A stretch of DNA of 64,000 bases from Luteococcus sp052116585 (lineage in GTDB: Bacteria; Actinomycetota; Actinomycetes; Propionibacteriales; Propionibacteriaceae): positions 1 through 64,000 of the forward strand of contig NZ_JBQKKT010000005.1 of NCBI RefSeq assembly GCF_052116585.1, in the 5' to 3' direction. Made by a program: the position numbers and the translations under genes. Shown piece by piece: positions 56,341-64,000 of this stretch (the first letter of the stretch is position 1; the number at the start of each line of letters is the position of its first letter). Under the pieces are notes generated by a model. It did not search any database, was not told the DNA's origin, and saw nothing but the letters and a program-made list of their open reading frames with translations.

Positions 56341-58041
56341 ATGACCACCGAGAACGACCAGATCCGCAATGCCGACAACGACGCCATGGAGTTCACCCAG
56401 CCAGCCGCGGCGCCGCTCAGCGATGTCGCGCCCACGCCCGGCAGCGGGGCCGGGGGAGCGCTGAAGCTGGTCACCGCCAACAACCACGGCGTCGCCCGGC
56501 TCACCCCGGCCCCGCCCCAGGGTGAACTCGTCGACTCGCCCCTCTTTCCCGACGCCGCTCGTCGCGAGCTCGAGAAGCCCGTGCAGCGCAAGAACCTGCA
56601 CCACGCCATGACCACCATCCGCACCAAGCGGGATCGCGTCGTCGCCGAGCTCGACAACTGGGAGGAGATGCGGGCGGCCGGCGAGGCCATCAAGAACCGC
56701 ACCCTGCGCCACCTCGACACCTATCTGGAGCAGCTGGAGGCCAGCCTCACCGCCGCCGGGACCACCGTCCACTGGGCCCGGGATGCCGAGGAGGCCAACC
56801 GGATCATCGTCGGGCTGGTGAAGGAGAAGCTCGCCGACGAGCCGTACCAGGAGGTCGTGAAGGTCAAGAGCATGGCCACCCAGGAGATCGACATGAACGA
56901 GGCCCTCGAGGCCCATGGTGTCGCCGCCTGGGAGACCGACCTGGCCGAGCTGATCGTGCAGATGGGCCACGACCGCCCGTCGCACATCCTGGTGCCCGCC
57001 ATCCACCGCAATCGGGCCGAGGTGCGCGAGATCTTCACCGAAGAGATGGGCAACTATGGCAAGGCAGCACCTGAAGGGCTCGACTCCGAGCCGAAGAACC
57101 TCGCCGCCGCCAGCCGTGCCCACCTGCGAGAGAAGTTCATGCGCGCCAAGGTGGCCATCAGCGGCGCCAACTTCGCCGTCGCCGAGACCGGCACGCTGGC
57201 GGTGGTGGAGTCGGAGGGCAATGGCCGGATGTGCCTGACGCTGGCCGACACCCTGATCAGCGTCGTGGGCATCGAGAAGATCGTGCCGACGGTCGCCGAC
57301 CTGGAGGTCTTCCTGCAGCTGCTGCCTCGCAGCTCCACCGCCGAGCGGATGAACCCGTACACCAGCCTGTGGACCGGACCGACCCCCGGTGACGGGCCGC
57401 AGGAGATGCACGTTGTGCTCGTCGACAATGGCCGCACCAATGTGCTGGCCGACACCGTGGGTCGAGACGCACTGCGCTGCATCCGCTGTTCGGCCTGCAT
57501 CAATGTCTGCCCGGTCTACGAGAAGGTCGGTGGCCACGCCTACGGTTCGGTCTACCCGGGCCCGATCGGCGCGGTGCTCACGCCGCAGCTGCGGCAGATG
57601 AAGAACCCAGTGGACCGCTCGCTGCCCTTCGCCTCCACACTGTGTGGCGCCTGCAATGACGTCTGTCCGGTGAAGATCCCGTTGATGCAGCTGCTGGTGC
57701 ACGAGCGCAACAAGGCCGTGGAGGCCAAGGCGGCCGACCCGAAGATCAGCACCAAGGGCCTCAACGTCCACGCCGAGCCGGCGATCATGAAGTCGGCCAC
57801 CTGGATGTTCTCCGACAGCCGTCGGTGGAGCGCCGCGCTGGGGGCCGAGAACACCCTGGGCGGCAAGGTGCTGGGCAAGGCCTTCGACCACTTCGGGCCG
57901 CTGCCCTGGCCGTTGAGCAAGTGGACCAATGCGCGCGACGTGCCGATGGTGCCGGAGCAGAGCTTCCGGGCCTGGTGGAAGGAACGCGAACGAGAACAGA
58001 AGGCCAACGACCGCAACCAGGCCAAGGGGGAGCAGAAGTGA
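56260..58041 (+). CDS. lutB: Lactate utilization protein B (LUD plus ferredoxin domains)
   Basis: A 593-residue iron-sulfur protein. After an N-terminal low-complexity leader, the LUD domain spans about residues 100-400 (ANFAVAETGTLAVVESEGN is diagnostic). It is followed by CIRCSACINVCP and CGACNDVCP cluster motifs and a C-terminal helical domain. The leader is odd: three tandem 27-bp units each encode M-x-x-EDGRSP, and each unit supplies an ATG preceded by GGAG. Translation could start at 56260, 56287, 56314 or 56341; I took the first, which overlaps the lutA stop as ATGA. Confidence 0.95.
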   Translation: MSTEDGRSPMSTEDGRSPMNMEDGRSPMTTENDQIRNADNDAMEFTQPAAAPLSDVAPTPGSGAGGALKLVTANNHGVARLTPAPPQGELVDSPLFPDAARRELEKPVQRKNLHHAMTTIRTKRDRVVAELDNWEEMRAAGEAIKNRTLRHLDTYLEQLEASLTAAGTTVHWARDAEEANRIIVGLVKEKLADEPYQEVVKVKSMATQEIDMNEALEAHGVAAWETDLAELIVQMGHDRPSHILVPAIHRNRAEVREIFTEEMGNYGKAAPEGLDSEPKNLAAASRAHLREKFMRAKVAISGANFAVAETGTLAVVESEGNGRMCLTLADTLISVVGIEKIVPTVADLEVFLQLLPRSSTAERMNPYTSLWTGPTPGDGPQEMHVVLVDNGRTNVLADTVGRDALRCIRCSACINVCPVYEKVGGHAYGSVYPGPIGAVLTPQLRQMKNPVDRSLPFASTLCGACNDVCPVKIPLMQLLVHERNKAVEAKAADPKISTKGLNVHAEPAIMKSATWMFSDSRRWSAALGAENTLGGKVLGKAFDHFGPLPWPLSKWTNARDVPMVPEQSFRAWWKEREREQKANDRNQAKGEQK

Positions 58042-58694
58042 ACGCGCGCGAGGAGATCCTGGGCCGGGTGCGCACCGCGCTGGCCGACGTGCAGGCCACC
58101 AACCCGGTGGAGGACGTGCCGGTGGCCTGGGCCTACGAGCAACCCACCGCCATGCCCGACGTGGTGGAGCGCTTCGTGGAGCGGGTGGAGGACTACAAGG
58201 CGACGGTGGTGCGCGTGGGGGGCTCCGACGAGGAGATCGCCGCGGCCGTCGTCGCGGGGCTCCAGAGCCTCGGCGCGGCGGATGCCGTGGTGCCGGCCGG
58301 GCTTCCCCAGGCCTGGTGTGAGGCGGTGGCGGCAGCCGGCGTCGAGGTGGTTCGGGACGACCCGCCGCTGGGCAATGACCGACTCAACGCCATTGGTGCC
58401 GTCGTGACGGCCGCCGTGGTGGGCGCAGCCGAGAGCGGCACCATCATGCTGGACCACGGGCCAGACCAGGGACGTCGCGCCCTGAGCCTGGTGCCGGATG
58501 CGCACATCTGCGTGGTGCGCGTGGGGCAGGTGGTCTCCGACATTCCCCAGGCCGTGGGGCGCCTGCAGGAATCCATCCGACAGGGGCAGCCGATCACCTG
58601 GATCAGTGGCCCCTCGGCCACCAGCGACATCGAGTTGAGCCGCGTGGAGGGAGTGCACGGGCCGCGCACGCTCCACGTGGTACTGGCGGGCTGA
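58038..58694 (+). CDS. lutC: Lactate utilization protein C (LUD domain)
   Basis: A 218-residue LUD-domain protein. The conserved stretch AAESGTIMLDHGPDQGRRALSL and ISGPSATSDIELSRVEGVHG are the LutC signatures. The start is a GTG overlapping the lutB stop (GTGA), after GGGGAG. It completes the L-lactate dehydrogenase complex with LutA and LutB. A hairpin terminator at 58706 ends the operon. Confidence 0.95.
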   Translation: MNAREEILGRVRTALADVQATNPVEDVPVAWAYEQPTAMPDVVERFVERVEDYKATVVRVGGSDEEIAAAVVAGLQSLGAADAVVPAGLPQAWCEAVAAAGVEVVRDDPPLGNDRLNAIGAVVTAAVVGAAESGTIMLDHGPDQGRRALSLVPDAHICVVRVGQVVSDIPQAVGRLQESIRQGQPITWISGPSATSDIELSRVEGVHGPRTLHVVLAG

Positions 58695-58705
58695 CAAGCT
58701 GCGAT

Positions 58706-58745
58706 GGTGGGTGGGGCGGTCGGCTCGACGGTGGCCCCACCCACC
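58706..58745 (+). terminator. Hairpin terminator after lutABC
   Basis: GGTGGGTGGGGC at 58706-58717 pairs with 58734-58745, followed by TTT. Confidence 0.75.
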
Positions 58746-58880
58746 TTTGCTGGACGGATGCTGAAGTGGCTGATGCTCGGCTGAGCCAATGGGGCATCCG
58801 CCCAGGATTCCATGTCGGTCGAAATAGATTGGTGTCCGAACGGGCGTGACGTCGAGCGCCTGACGACGGGGGGCACCACC

Positions 58881-59960
58881 ATGGCACACACACGATTTCG
58901 CATGTCCACGGCCGCGATCAGCGCGAGCCTGGCCGCATCGCTGACCTGTCTGGGAACCATCGCCTGGGCTGCGCCCGTGGCCTCGGACGGCAGCGGAACC
59001 ACCACAACCGCCACCACCAGCGGCGGCACGTCGGTGAGCACCAGCTACACCTCCACGACGACCACGGTGAAGCCGGCCACCAAGGTGGTCACCATCAAGA
59101 AGGCACCCACGGCCCTGGCGCCGGTTGCCTCCGGCACGTCCACCACCACCCGGACCACCACGAAGTCCGTCACGACGACCCCGCGCACCTACACCAACAG
59201 CACGACGACGGTGAAGGCGCCGACGACGGTGAAGGCGCCCACCACGACGACAGTGAAGGCCCCGACGACCACCCGCTACACGGCCCCGAAGACCACGACG
59301 AGGACCACGCGCACGGTGACGGCTCCCACCGTGAAGATGCCGACGGTCAAGAACACGGTGGCCACGCCGGCCAGGCCGGCCGTGCGCCCCGCGATCGTCA
59401 ACAGGCCCGCTCGTCCCGCGCAGAGCAAGGTGCAGTCGGGTCAGGCCGCGCGCGCCAAGCAGGCAGCCGTCGGCAAGCAGGGAATCCTGCCGCCCACCGC
59501 TGCCGAGCAGGCGCGCCTGGCCCGTGAGGCCGCCGCCCGCCGTCAGGCGATGGCCAAGCAGCCCAAGCTGGTCAGCGTGCTGGGCACGCAGGGTGGCGGC
59601 TTCAAGCCGCTCGTGATCCCCGCGGCCGCGGCCCAGTCCGCCCTGGCTTCGCTGGTGCCCGGCGCCGTGGAGAACCCGGCGCTGCAGATCATCGTGAAGG
59701 TCCCTTTCGTCCAGGCGCCGATGAGCGCGCTGCGTGAACTGCAAGAGGTGCCGGCCGAGGTGGTCGGTCGCACGCCCTCCACCCCGGCCTTCAGTCGCAC
59801 GGCCAACCAGTTGGAGGAGGAGCTCCTGATGGCCGGCTCCGGTCCTGCGGTGGGCGTCAGCACCCTGCTGCTGGGTATCGGTGGCGTTGCCGCTGGTCTG
59901 ATGGTGCGCGACCGCCGACGGGTGGCCCCGGTCATCCCGCCGCGTCGCGCGGCTGGCTGA
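58881..59960 (+). CDS. Thr-rich secreted protein with C-terminal membrane anchor
   Basis: A 359-residue protein of unknown function. A signal peptide (about residues 1-31, ending TIAWA) precedes a Thr/Lys/Pro-rich, probably extended or glycosylated stretch to about residue 165, with a repeated VKAPTT motif. A basic, Ala-rich helical region and a Val/Ala-rich segment follow. A C-terminal hydrophobic helix (VGVSTLLLGIGGVAAGLMV) is followed by RDRRR, the layout of a sortase substrate, preceded by LMAGSG instead of LPxTG. The ATG at 58881 follows GGGGGG; an earlier ATG has no good site. It lies between lutC and a surface-protein gene. Confidence 0.7.
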   Translation: MAHTRFRMSTAAISASLAASLTCLGTIAWAAPVASDGSGTTTTATTSGGTSVSTSYTSTTTTVKPATKVVTIKKAPTALAPVASGTSTTTRTTTKSVTTTPRTYTNSTTTVKAPTTVKAPTTTTVKAPTTTRYTAPKTTTRTTRTVTAPTVKMPTVKNTVATPARPAVRPAIVNRPARPAQSKVQSGQAARAKQAAVGKQGILPPTAAEQARLAREAAARRQAMAKQPKLVSVLGTQGGGFKPLVIPAAAAQSALASLVPGAVENPALQIIVKVPFVQAPMSALRELQEVPAEVVGRTPSTPAFSRTANQLEEELLMAGSGPAVGVSTLLLGIGGVAAGLMVRDRRRVAPVIPPRRAAG

Positions 59961-60022
59961 TCGAGGTCTGGCCGTCGGGTCCGGTGGCCCGAACGCAGGA
60001 CGTGGCCGTCGTGCACGACGCT

Positions 60023-60060
60023 GGGGCCGGCTCCCTCTGGGGGCTGGCCCCGCTGCTTTT
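60023..60060 (+). terminator. Hairpin terminator after the Thr-rich gene
   Basis: GGGGCCGGCTCC at 60023-60034 pairs with 60040-60051 with two wobbles and a 5-nt loop, followed by GCTGCTTTT. It is one of few terminators here with a T-run. Confidence 0.75.
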
Positions 60061-60135
60061 CCCTGTCCATTGACATGCGGGGGCCAGGCGGGGGTGTGCG
60101 GGTCCCTGTGTAGGGCTCGGCGGGGCCCTGGGCCG

Positions 60136-60155
60136 TGTCACGTGATTGCGTGACA
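60136..60155. promoter_or_regulatory. Inverted repeat TGTCACG-N6-CGTGACA
   Basis: A perfect 7+7 bp palindrome with a TGATTG spacer, about 100 bp upstream of the hairpin array. Probably a regulator-binding site; the regulator is unknown. Confidence 0.4.
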
Positions 60156-60256
60156 TCAGGCGGGGGAAAACTGTTCTGAGTCTGAGGAGGGACCCTTTCG
60201 TTCACCGTTAACTTTCCTTCACAGGGCGCCAGGGGGCAAAGTCAATGGTGACGAAA

Positions 60257-60506
60257 GGCCCTCGGGGGAGTGGCTGATTCGTCAGGGATTCGGGGGAATC
60301 CCGTAACTCGTCACATTCCTCGGGGGAGGGAAGTGGCGGGGAATTGATGTCACCGATTTCGGGGGAAATTGGTGCATCGGTTGCCAAGGATTTCGGGGGA
60401 AGTCCCACGGCAGCACAATGAATGACCTGGCCATGATCGGGGGATCTGGCCGGGTTGGAATACAGGCGCGGGCTCGGAGATCCTTCTCGGGATTTTCCGA
60501 GCCCGC
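60257..60506 (+). ncRNA. Candidate structured RNA: six GGGG-loop hairpins plus terminator
   Basis: Six hairpins share the invariant core TC-GGGG-GA, with the GGGG as loop: 60257-60275, 60285-60302, 60316-60331, 60353-60372, 60388-60405, 60429-60451. Outer stem bases differ but stay paired, for example GGGATTC/GAATCCC, CCGATTTC/GAAATTGG, GGATTTC/GAAGTCC and GATC/GATC, with only wobbles, one bulge and one internal loop. Such covariation implies selection for structure. A 9-kb-average GC genome would not give this by chance at this spacing (28-44 bp). A strong hairpin at 60468-60506 could end the RNA. Strand is assumed plus; on the minus strand the loops would be CCCC. Promoter not identified. 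Confidence 0.45.
60468..60506 (+). terminator. Terminator-like hairpin after the G-loop array
   Basis: GCGGGCTCGGA at 60468-60478 pairs exactly with 60496-60506. A smaller ATCC/GGAT stem can form inside the loop. Confidence 0.55.
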
Positions 60507-60584
60507 GGTGCATTTCCGGGTGGATGTGGACCGATCGTTTCCCATCCGGTGGGGCTCAGTCCCTTCGCGGTCAGCGTGACCCGC

Positions 60585-60638
60585 GCCGCTGTCGCCCCCG
60601 CCGCTGTCATGCGCGCCGCTGTCATCCACGCCGCTGTC
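60585..60638. repeat. Four 15-bp tandem repeats
   Basis: GCCGCTGTC recurs at exactly 15-bp steps (60585, 60600, 60615, 60630) with partly conserved flanks. Read on the plus strand it would give an AAV-x-x pentapeptide repeat, but no supported gene covers it. Confidence 0.75.
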
Positions 60639-60839
60639 ACCTCCGTGGCGGGGGTGTCCGTGCGCGGATCATGTCGCCTTGCTCGCCGTTGTCTCGGCCC
60701 GGTCCCGGTTGCGACGATCGGGGTGCGCCCGTGGGGCGGGGCTCGCGGCCGTGGTGGTCATCGGCTCTCTCACGGTGTGCGTTTGCCTCGTCGATGCGCT
60801 GGCATTTCCTGCGCAGGTGTGATTTCCAGGCTGTCTGGC

Positions 60840-60850
60840 CAATTCCCCCA
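60840..60850 (+). promoter_or_regulatory. 11-nt complement of the downstream ribosome binding site
   Basis: CAATTCCCCCA is the exact complement of TGGGGGAATTG at 60984-60994, which contains the ribosome binding site of the surface gene at 60997. If both lie on one transcript they would form a stem hiding that site. The same site can also fold locally (60978-60982 with 60988-60992). Confidence 0.45.
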
Positions 60851-60996
60851 TTTCAATTTGTTCAAGTTCTGGACGGTTGTCCCTGAAGGCAGTCTGAGTG
60901 AAAGCCGGGAATGGGGCGTTGGATATGAATGACATCATATTGTTCTTCATGTAGAGCGCCGGGGGGTGCTCACTGAGATTCCTTGGGGGAATTGAC

Positions 60997-63900
60997 ATGA
61001 AGAAGTTCACGGGGAAGACGACCGCCATCGCCCTTGCGGCCGGTCTGTCCATCTCTTTCGCTGCGGTGAGTGCCACTCCCGCCTTCGCCGACTACGGCGA
61101 CACATACTACGGCTGGGCCAACGGCTTCGAGGGGCAGGATGCCTACGGCAACTTCGTCGACAACGCCTCGCTGTACGTGAGCATGACGCCGCCGAGCGTC
61201 AACGATCCGGCCAACGGCGAGGTCGTCTACTGCTTCAACTTCGATCGCGACCAGCCACTGCGCACCAGCGATGGTGGCAGCGCCTTCATCAAGGAGATCG
61301 GAACGGCCACCAGCTTCGCCGCCGCGGCCGAAGGCGAGATCCTGGGCGCCGAAGCGCTGCGCGCAGCTGTCCTTCGCACCATCTACAACGGCTACGGCTA
61401 CGACGCCGCCGGAATCCAGACCCAGTTCGGCCTGACTGACGCGCAGATGCGCAATGTGACCCAGGAAGCCATCTGGTACTTCACCGACGGTACTGACATC
61501 GCGCCGCAGTACGCCGACTACAACGAGGTCCAGGCCTACCGTGCCCTCATCGGCATGGACAGCTCCGTGACCCTGCGCACCGCGCCGCCGAACATGACGC
61601 TGGACCTGTACACCCCCACCAGCCAGAACCCCTACGTGCAGAACCTCCTGGCCGCCAGCTTCGTGCCGGCCGCACCGGAGGAGACTGCCGAGATCGGCAC
61701 CACCGCCTCCGACAAGTCGGACCAGGACAAGATCATCTCCGCCGACGGTGGTGTCATCACCGACGTCGTCGACTACAAGGGTCTGGTCCCGGGTCACGAG
61801 TACACCCTGATCGGCAAGGTCATGGAGAAGGGTGCCAATGGCGAGGCCATCGAGACCGGCATCACCAACACCATCACCTTCACGCCCACCAGCTCCGCGG
61901 GTGAGGTCAGCATCGACTTCCAGATCCCGGCCGAGTTCGCTGGCAAGACCCTGGTCATCTTCGAAGACCTCAACATGGACGACCTGGGCGGTGGCTTCCA
62001 CGACGTCGCCGAGCACACCGACATCAACGACGCCGCCCAGACCGTCACGGTCCAGCAGCGCGAGGTCGTCGTGCCCGAGATCGGCACCATCGCTGCCGAC
62101 AAGTCGGACCAGGACAAGGTGATCGCTCCTGAGGGCGGCGTCGTCACCGACCTGGTGGACTACAAGGGTCTGCAGCCCAGCACCGAGTACACCCTGACCG
62201 GCAAGGTCATGGAGAAGCTGGCCGATGGCACCGCCGTCGAGACCGGCATCACCAACAGCACCACCTTCACGCCCACCGCGGCCGACGGTCAGGTCACCCT
62301 GGACTTCACCATCCCCGCTGAGTTCGCCGGCAAGACGCTCGTCGTCTTCGAGAAGGTCACGCTGCCCGGTCCGGACGCCACCATCAACACCTCCGACGAC
62401 GAGACCGTCGCCACCCACGAGGACATCAACTCCCTCCCGCAGACCGTGACCGTCGAGGAGAGCGTCCCCGTCGAGATCGGCACCACCGCGACCGATGCCG
62501 CCGACCAGGACCAGGTGATCGCCGCCACCGGTGGCACCATCAGCGACCTGGTGGTCTACAAGGGGCTCAAGCCGGGCGTCGAGTACACCCTGACCGGCAA
62601 GGTCATGGAGCGCGATGCCAACGGCAATGCCATCGACACTGGCATCACCAACACCCGCACGTTCACGCCCACTGCCGCTGACGGCGCCGTGACCCTGGAC
62701 TTCCAGGTTCCGGCCGAGTTCGCCGGCAAGACCCTGGTGGTCTTCGAGTACGTGACCGCCGGCACCGAGAGCAGCGGCATCGTGCCCGTCATCTCGCACG
62801 AGGACATCAACTCCGTCCCGCAGACCGTCACCGTCGAGGAGACCCCGGTGCCGTCGGAGACCCCGACGCCCACTCCGACTCCGACCGAGGAGCCCACGCC
62901 GCCGGCCCCGACGCCTGAGGTCACGCCGGAGCCGACTCCTGAGGTGACGCCTGAGCCGACTCCTGAGGTGACGCCCGAGCCGACTCCTGAGGTGACGCCC
63001 GAGCCGACCCCTGAGGTGACGCCCGAGCCGACTCCGGAGCCCGTCCCGGCCGAGATCGGCACCTTTGCCAGCGACGCTGCCGATTCCGACCAGACGCTGA
63101 CCGCCGCTGGCGGCACCATCACCGACCTGGTGGTCTACAAGGGCCTGCAGCCCGGTGTCGAGTACACCCTGACCGGCAAGCTGATGGAGCGCGACGCCAA
63201 CGGCAATGCCATCGACACCGGCATCACCAACACCACCACCTTCACGCCCACCGCGGCCGACGGTGAGGTGGAGCTCGACTTCCAGGTTCCCGCCGAGTTC
63301 GCCGGCAAGACCCTGGTGGCCTTCGAGTACGTGACCGCCGGCAGCGCCAGCGCCGGTATCGTGCCCGTCATCTCGCACGAGGACATCAACTCGACCCCGC
63401 AGACCGTGGTCGTCGAGGAGGCCCCGACCCCCGAGCCGACGCCGGAGGTGACGCCGGAGCCGACTCCTGAGGTGACGCCTGAGCCGACTCCTGAGGTCAC
63501 GCCCGAGCCCACTCCCGTCGTGACGCCCGAGCCGACTCCTGAGGTCACGCCCGAGCCCACGCCCGAGCCGACGCCCGAGCCGACGCCCGAGCCCACGCCC
63601 GTCGTGACGCCCGAGCCGACCCCGGAGGCCACGCCCAGCCTGGGCACCACCGCGGCCGACAAGTCGGACAAGGACAAGGTCATCGACGCCGACGGCGGTG
63701 TGATCTCCGACCTGGTGGACTACTCCGGTCTCAAGCCCGGAACGAAGTACACGCTCAATGGCAAGGTCATGGAGAAGCTGGCGGACGGCAGCTCGAAGGA
63801 GACCGGCATCACCGCTTGGACCACCTTCATTGCCGAGAAGGCCGACGGCCAGATCTCGCTCGACTTCACCGTGCCCGGCAGCTTCGCCGGCAAGACCTTG

Positions 63901-64000
63901 GTGGTCTTCGAGCAGGTGACCCTGCCCGGTGAGGACGGCGCGATCCACACGGATGACGACGAGACCGTCGCCACCCATGAGGACATCAATGACGCGGGTC
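60997..64000 (+). CDS. Thioester-domain surface protein with VaFE repeats (3' end beyond window)
   Basis: I translated this directly, since no stop occurs before the window ends (at least 1001 residues). Signal peptide residues 1-31, ending ATPAFA. A thioester domain follows with Cys79 in VVYCFNFD and Gln156 in VTQEAIWYFTDG. At least five VaFE repeats follow, starting EIGTTASDKSDQDK (about 230), EIGTIAADKSD (about 366), EIGTTATDAADQD (about 492), EIGTFASDAADSD (about 687) and LGTTAADKSDKDK (about 883). Two Pro-Glu-Thr stalks with TPEVTPEP repeats separate the later ones. The ATG follows GGGGGA. It is the closest relative of the surface protein at 32427 but lacks an early SpaA domain. Anchor not visible. 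Confidence 0.9.
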   Translation, partial: MKKFTGKTTAIALAAGLSISFAAVSATPAFADYGDTYYGWANGFEGQDAYGNFVDNASLYVSMTPPSVNDPANGEVVYCFNFDRDQPLRTSDGGSAFIKEIGTATSFAAAAEGEILGAEALRAAVLRTIYNGYGYDAAGIQTQFGLTDAQMRNVTQEAIWYFTDGTDIAPQYADYNEVQAYRALIGMDSSVTLRTAPPNMTLDLYTPTSQNPYVQNLLAASFVPAAPEETAEIGTTASDKSDQDKIISADGGVITDVVDYKGLVPGHEYTLIGKVMEKGANGEAIETGITNTITFTPTSSAGEVSIDFQIPAEFAGKTLVIFEDLNMDDLGGGFHDVAEHTDINDAAQTVTVQQREVVVPEIGTIAADKSDQDKVIAPEGGVVTDLVDYKGLQPSTEYTLTGKVMEKLADGTAVETGITNSTTFTPTAADGQVTLDFTIPAEFAGKTLVVFEKVTLPGPDATINTSDDETVATHEDINSLPQTVTVEESVPVEIGTTATDAADQDQVIAATGGTISDLVVYKGLKPGVEYTLTGKVMERDANGNAIDTGITNTRTFTPTAADGAVTLDFQVPAEFAGKTLVVFEYVTAGTESSGIVPVISHEDINSVPQTVTVEETPVPSETPTPTPTPTEEPTPPAPTPEVTPEPTPEVTPEPTPEVTPEPTPEVTPEPTPEVTPEPTPEPVPAEIGTFASDAADSDQTLTAAGGTITDLVVYKGLQPGVEYTLTGKLMERDANGNAIDTGITNTTTFTPTAADGEVELDFQVPAEFAGKTLVAFEYVTAGSASAGIVPVISHEDINSTPQTVVVEEAPTPEPTPEVTPEPTPEVTPEPTPEVTPEPTPVVTPEPTPEVTPEPTPEPTPEPTPEPTPVVTPEPTPEATPSLGTTAADKSDKDKVIDADGGVISDLVDYSGLKPGTKYTLNGKVMEKLADGSSKETGITAWTTFIAEKADGQISLDFTVPGSFAGKTLVVFEQVTLPGEDGAIHTDDDETVATHEDINDAG
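62911..63640 (+). repeat. 24-bp tandem repeats in two Pro-Glu-Thr stalks
   Basis: Near-identical 24-bp units encoding TPEVTPEP run from about 62911 to 63042 and again from about 63426 to 63640, flanking one VaFE module. Third-codon-position differences are few, so expansion looks recent. Confidence 0.75.

Larger units (their letters stand above)
59961..60996 (+). other. About 1 kb non-coding region upstream of the second surface gene
   Basis: No frame here has both a ribosome binding site and gene-like composition. In order it holds a terminator (60023), a palindrome (60136), an array of six G-loop hairpins (60257-60451), a terminator-like hairpin (60468), four 15-bp tandem repeats (60585-60638), a sequence complementary to the downstream ribosome binding site (60840) and a TTCCTGAAG-like box with one mismatch (60880). 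TGTAGAGC near 60950 is a possible -10 for the gene at 60997. Confidence 0.7.

Noticed and set aside
60070..60075. TTGACA as a -35 for the candidate RNA
   Set aside because: No TANNNT hexamer lies 16-18 bp downstream (GGTGTG is there), so it is not a convincing promoter.
60347..60421. A 24-codon frame inside the hairpin array with GGGGAATTG directly before its ATG
   Set aside because: Spacing to the ATG is too short, and the hairpins explain the sequence. I kept it only as a possible leader peptide to exclude.
60257..60451. CRISPR array reading of the G-loop repeats
   Set aside because: The repeated core is only 8 bp, spacing varies from 28 to 44 bp, and the flanks pair with each other rather than acting as unique spacers.
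60257..60506. Assignment of the hairpin array to the known actinobacterial 6C RNA
   Set aside because: 6C RNAs have two hairpins with long C-loops. Here there are six hairpins with 4-nt loops, so the layout does not fit.
60669..61076. A 135-codon minus-strand frame across the start of the second surface gene
   Set aside because: It begins inside the surface gene's signal peptide, has no ribosome binding site and no recognisable domain.

Overview
The window is very GC-rich DNA with actinobacterial gene style: purine-rich ribosome binding sites, many ATGA start/stop overlaps, and hairpin terminators that mostly lack a U-tract. The gene content points to a propionic-acid-type actinobacterium, most likely Propionibacteriaceae. 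It has a pyrophosphate-dependent PEP carboxykinase, a biotin-dependent Na+-pump decarboxylase of the methylmalonyl-CoA type, an anaerobic glycerol-3-phosphate dehydrogenase (glpABC), a lactate module (lldR, lctP, lutABC) and a complete fructose PTS. The species is inferred, not proven.

Layout. 1-1600: an unusual tRNA-Gly(UCC) and a secreted subtilase. 1800-8000: fructose PTS, with fruR-fruK-fruA-ptsH leftward and ptsI rightward. 8-16 kb: assorted small genes (universal stress protein, SLC45-like sugar transporter, SRPBCC protein, Nudix hydrolase, beta-propeller lipoprotein, TauE/SafE permease, VOC protein, HAD phosphatase) and two related one-helix microproteins. 16.7-18.5 kb: SF2 helicase, followed by a dispersed palindromic repeat. 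18.8-27.5 kb, leftward: a microprotein, the four-gene decarboxylase operon, PPi-PEPCK and alanine dehydrogenase. 27.8-32.1 kb: glpABC. 32.4-48 kb: a thioester-domain surface protein, a DEAD-box RNA helicase and a roughly 3000-residue DUF11-repeat surface protein. 48-52.7 kb: Zn-dependent alcohol dehydrogenase, large-subunit catalase, a second copy of the dispersed repeat and a LigB-type dioxygenase. 52.8-58.7 kb: lactate regulator, permease and lutABC. 58.9-64 kb: a Thr-rich secreted protein, a roughly 1 kb non-coding region with a striking hairpin array, and a second thioester/VaFE surface protein that runs off the end.

How the genes fit together. Fructose enters through the PTS. Glycerol-3-phosphate and lactate are oxidised through membrane-associated Fe-S systems. 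PPi-PEPCK links PEP and oxaloacetate, and the Mmd-type decarboxylase can couple methylmalonyl-CoA decarboxylation to Na+ export. The surface proteins look like adhesins or pilus-like stalks with intramolecular thioester and isopeptide chemistry, ending in variant sorting signals (IARTG, IPNTG); no sortase is visible in the window.

Strongest leads: (1) a tRNA-Gly(UCC) whose departures from consensus match those described for staphylococcal non-ribosomal, cell-wall tRNA-Gly; (2) six small hairpins with invariant GGGG loops and covarying stems upstream of the last surface gene, plus an 11-nt perfect complement to that gene's ribosome binding site; (3) a composite palindromic repeat found twice, both times between convergent genes.
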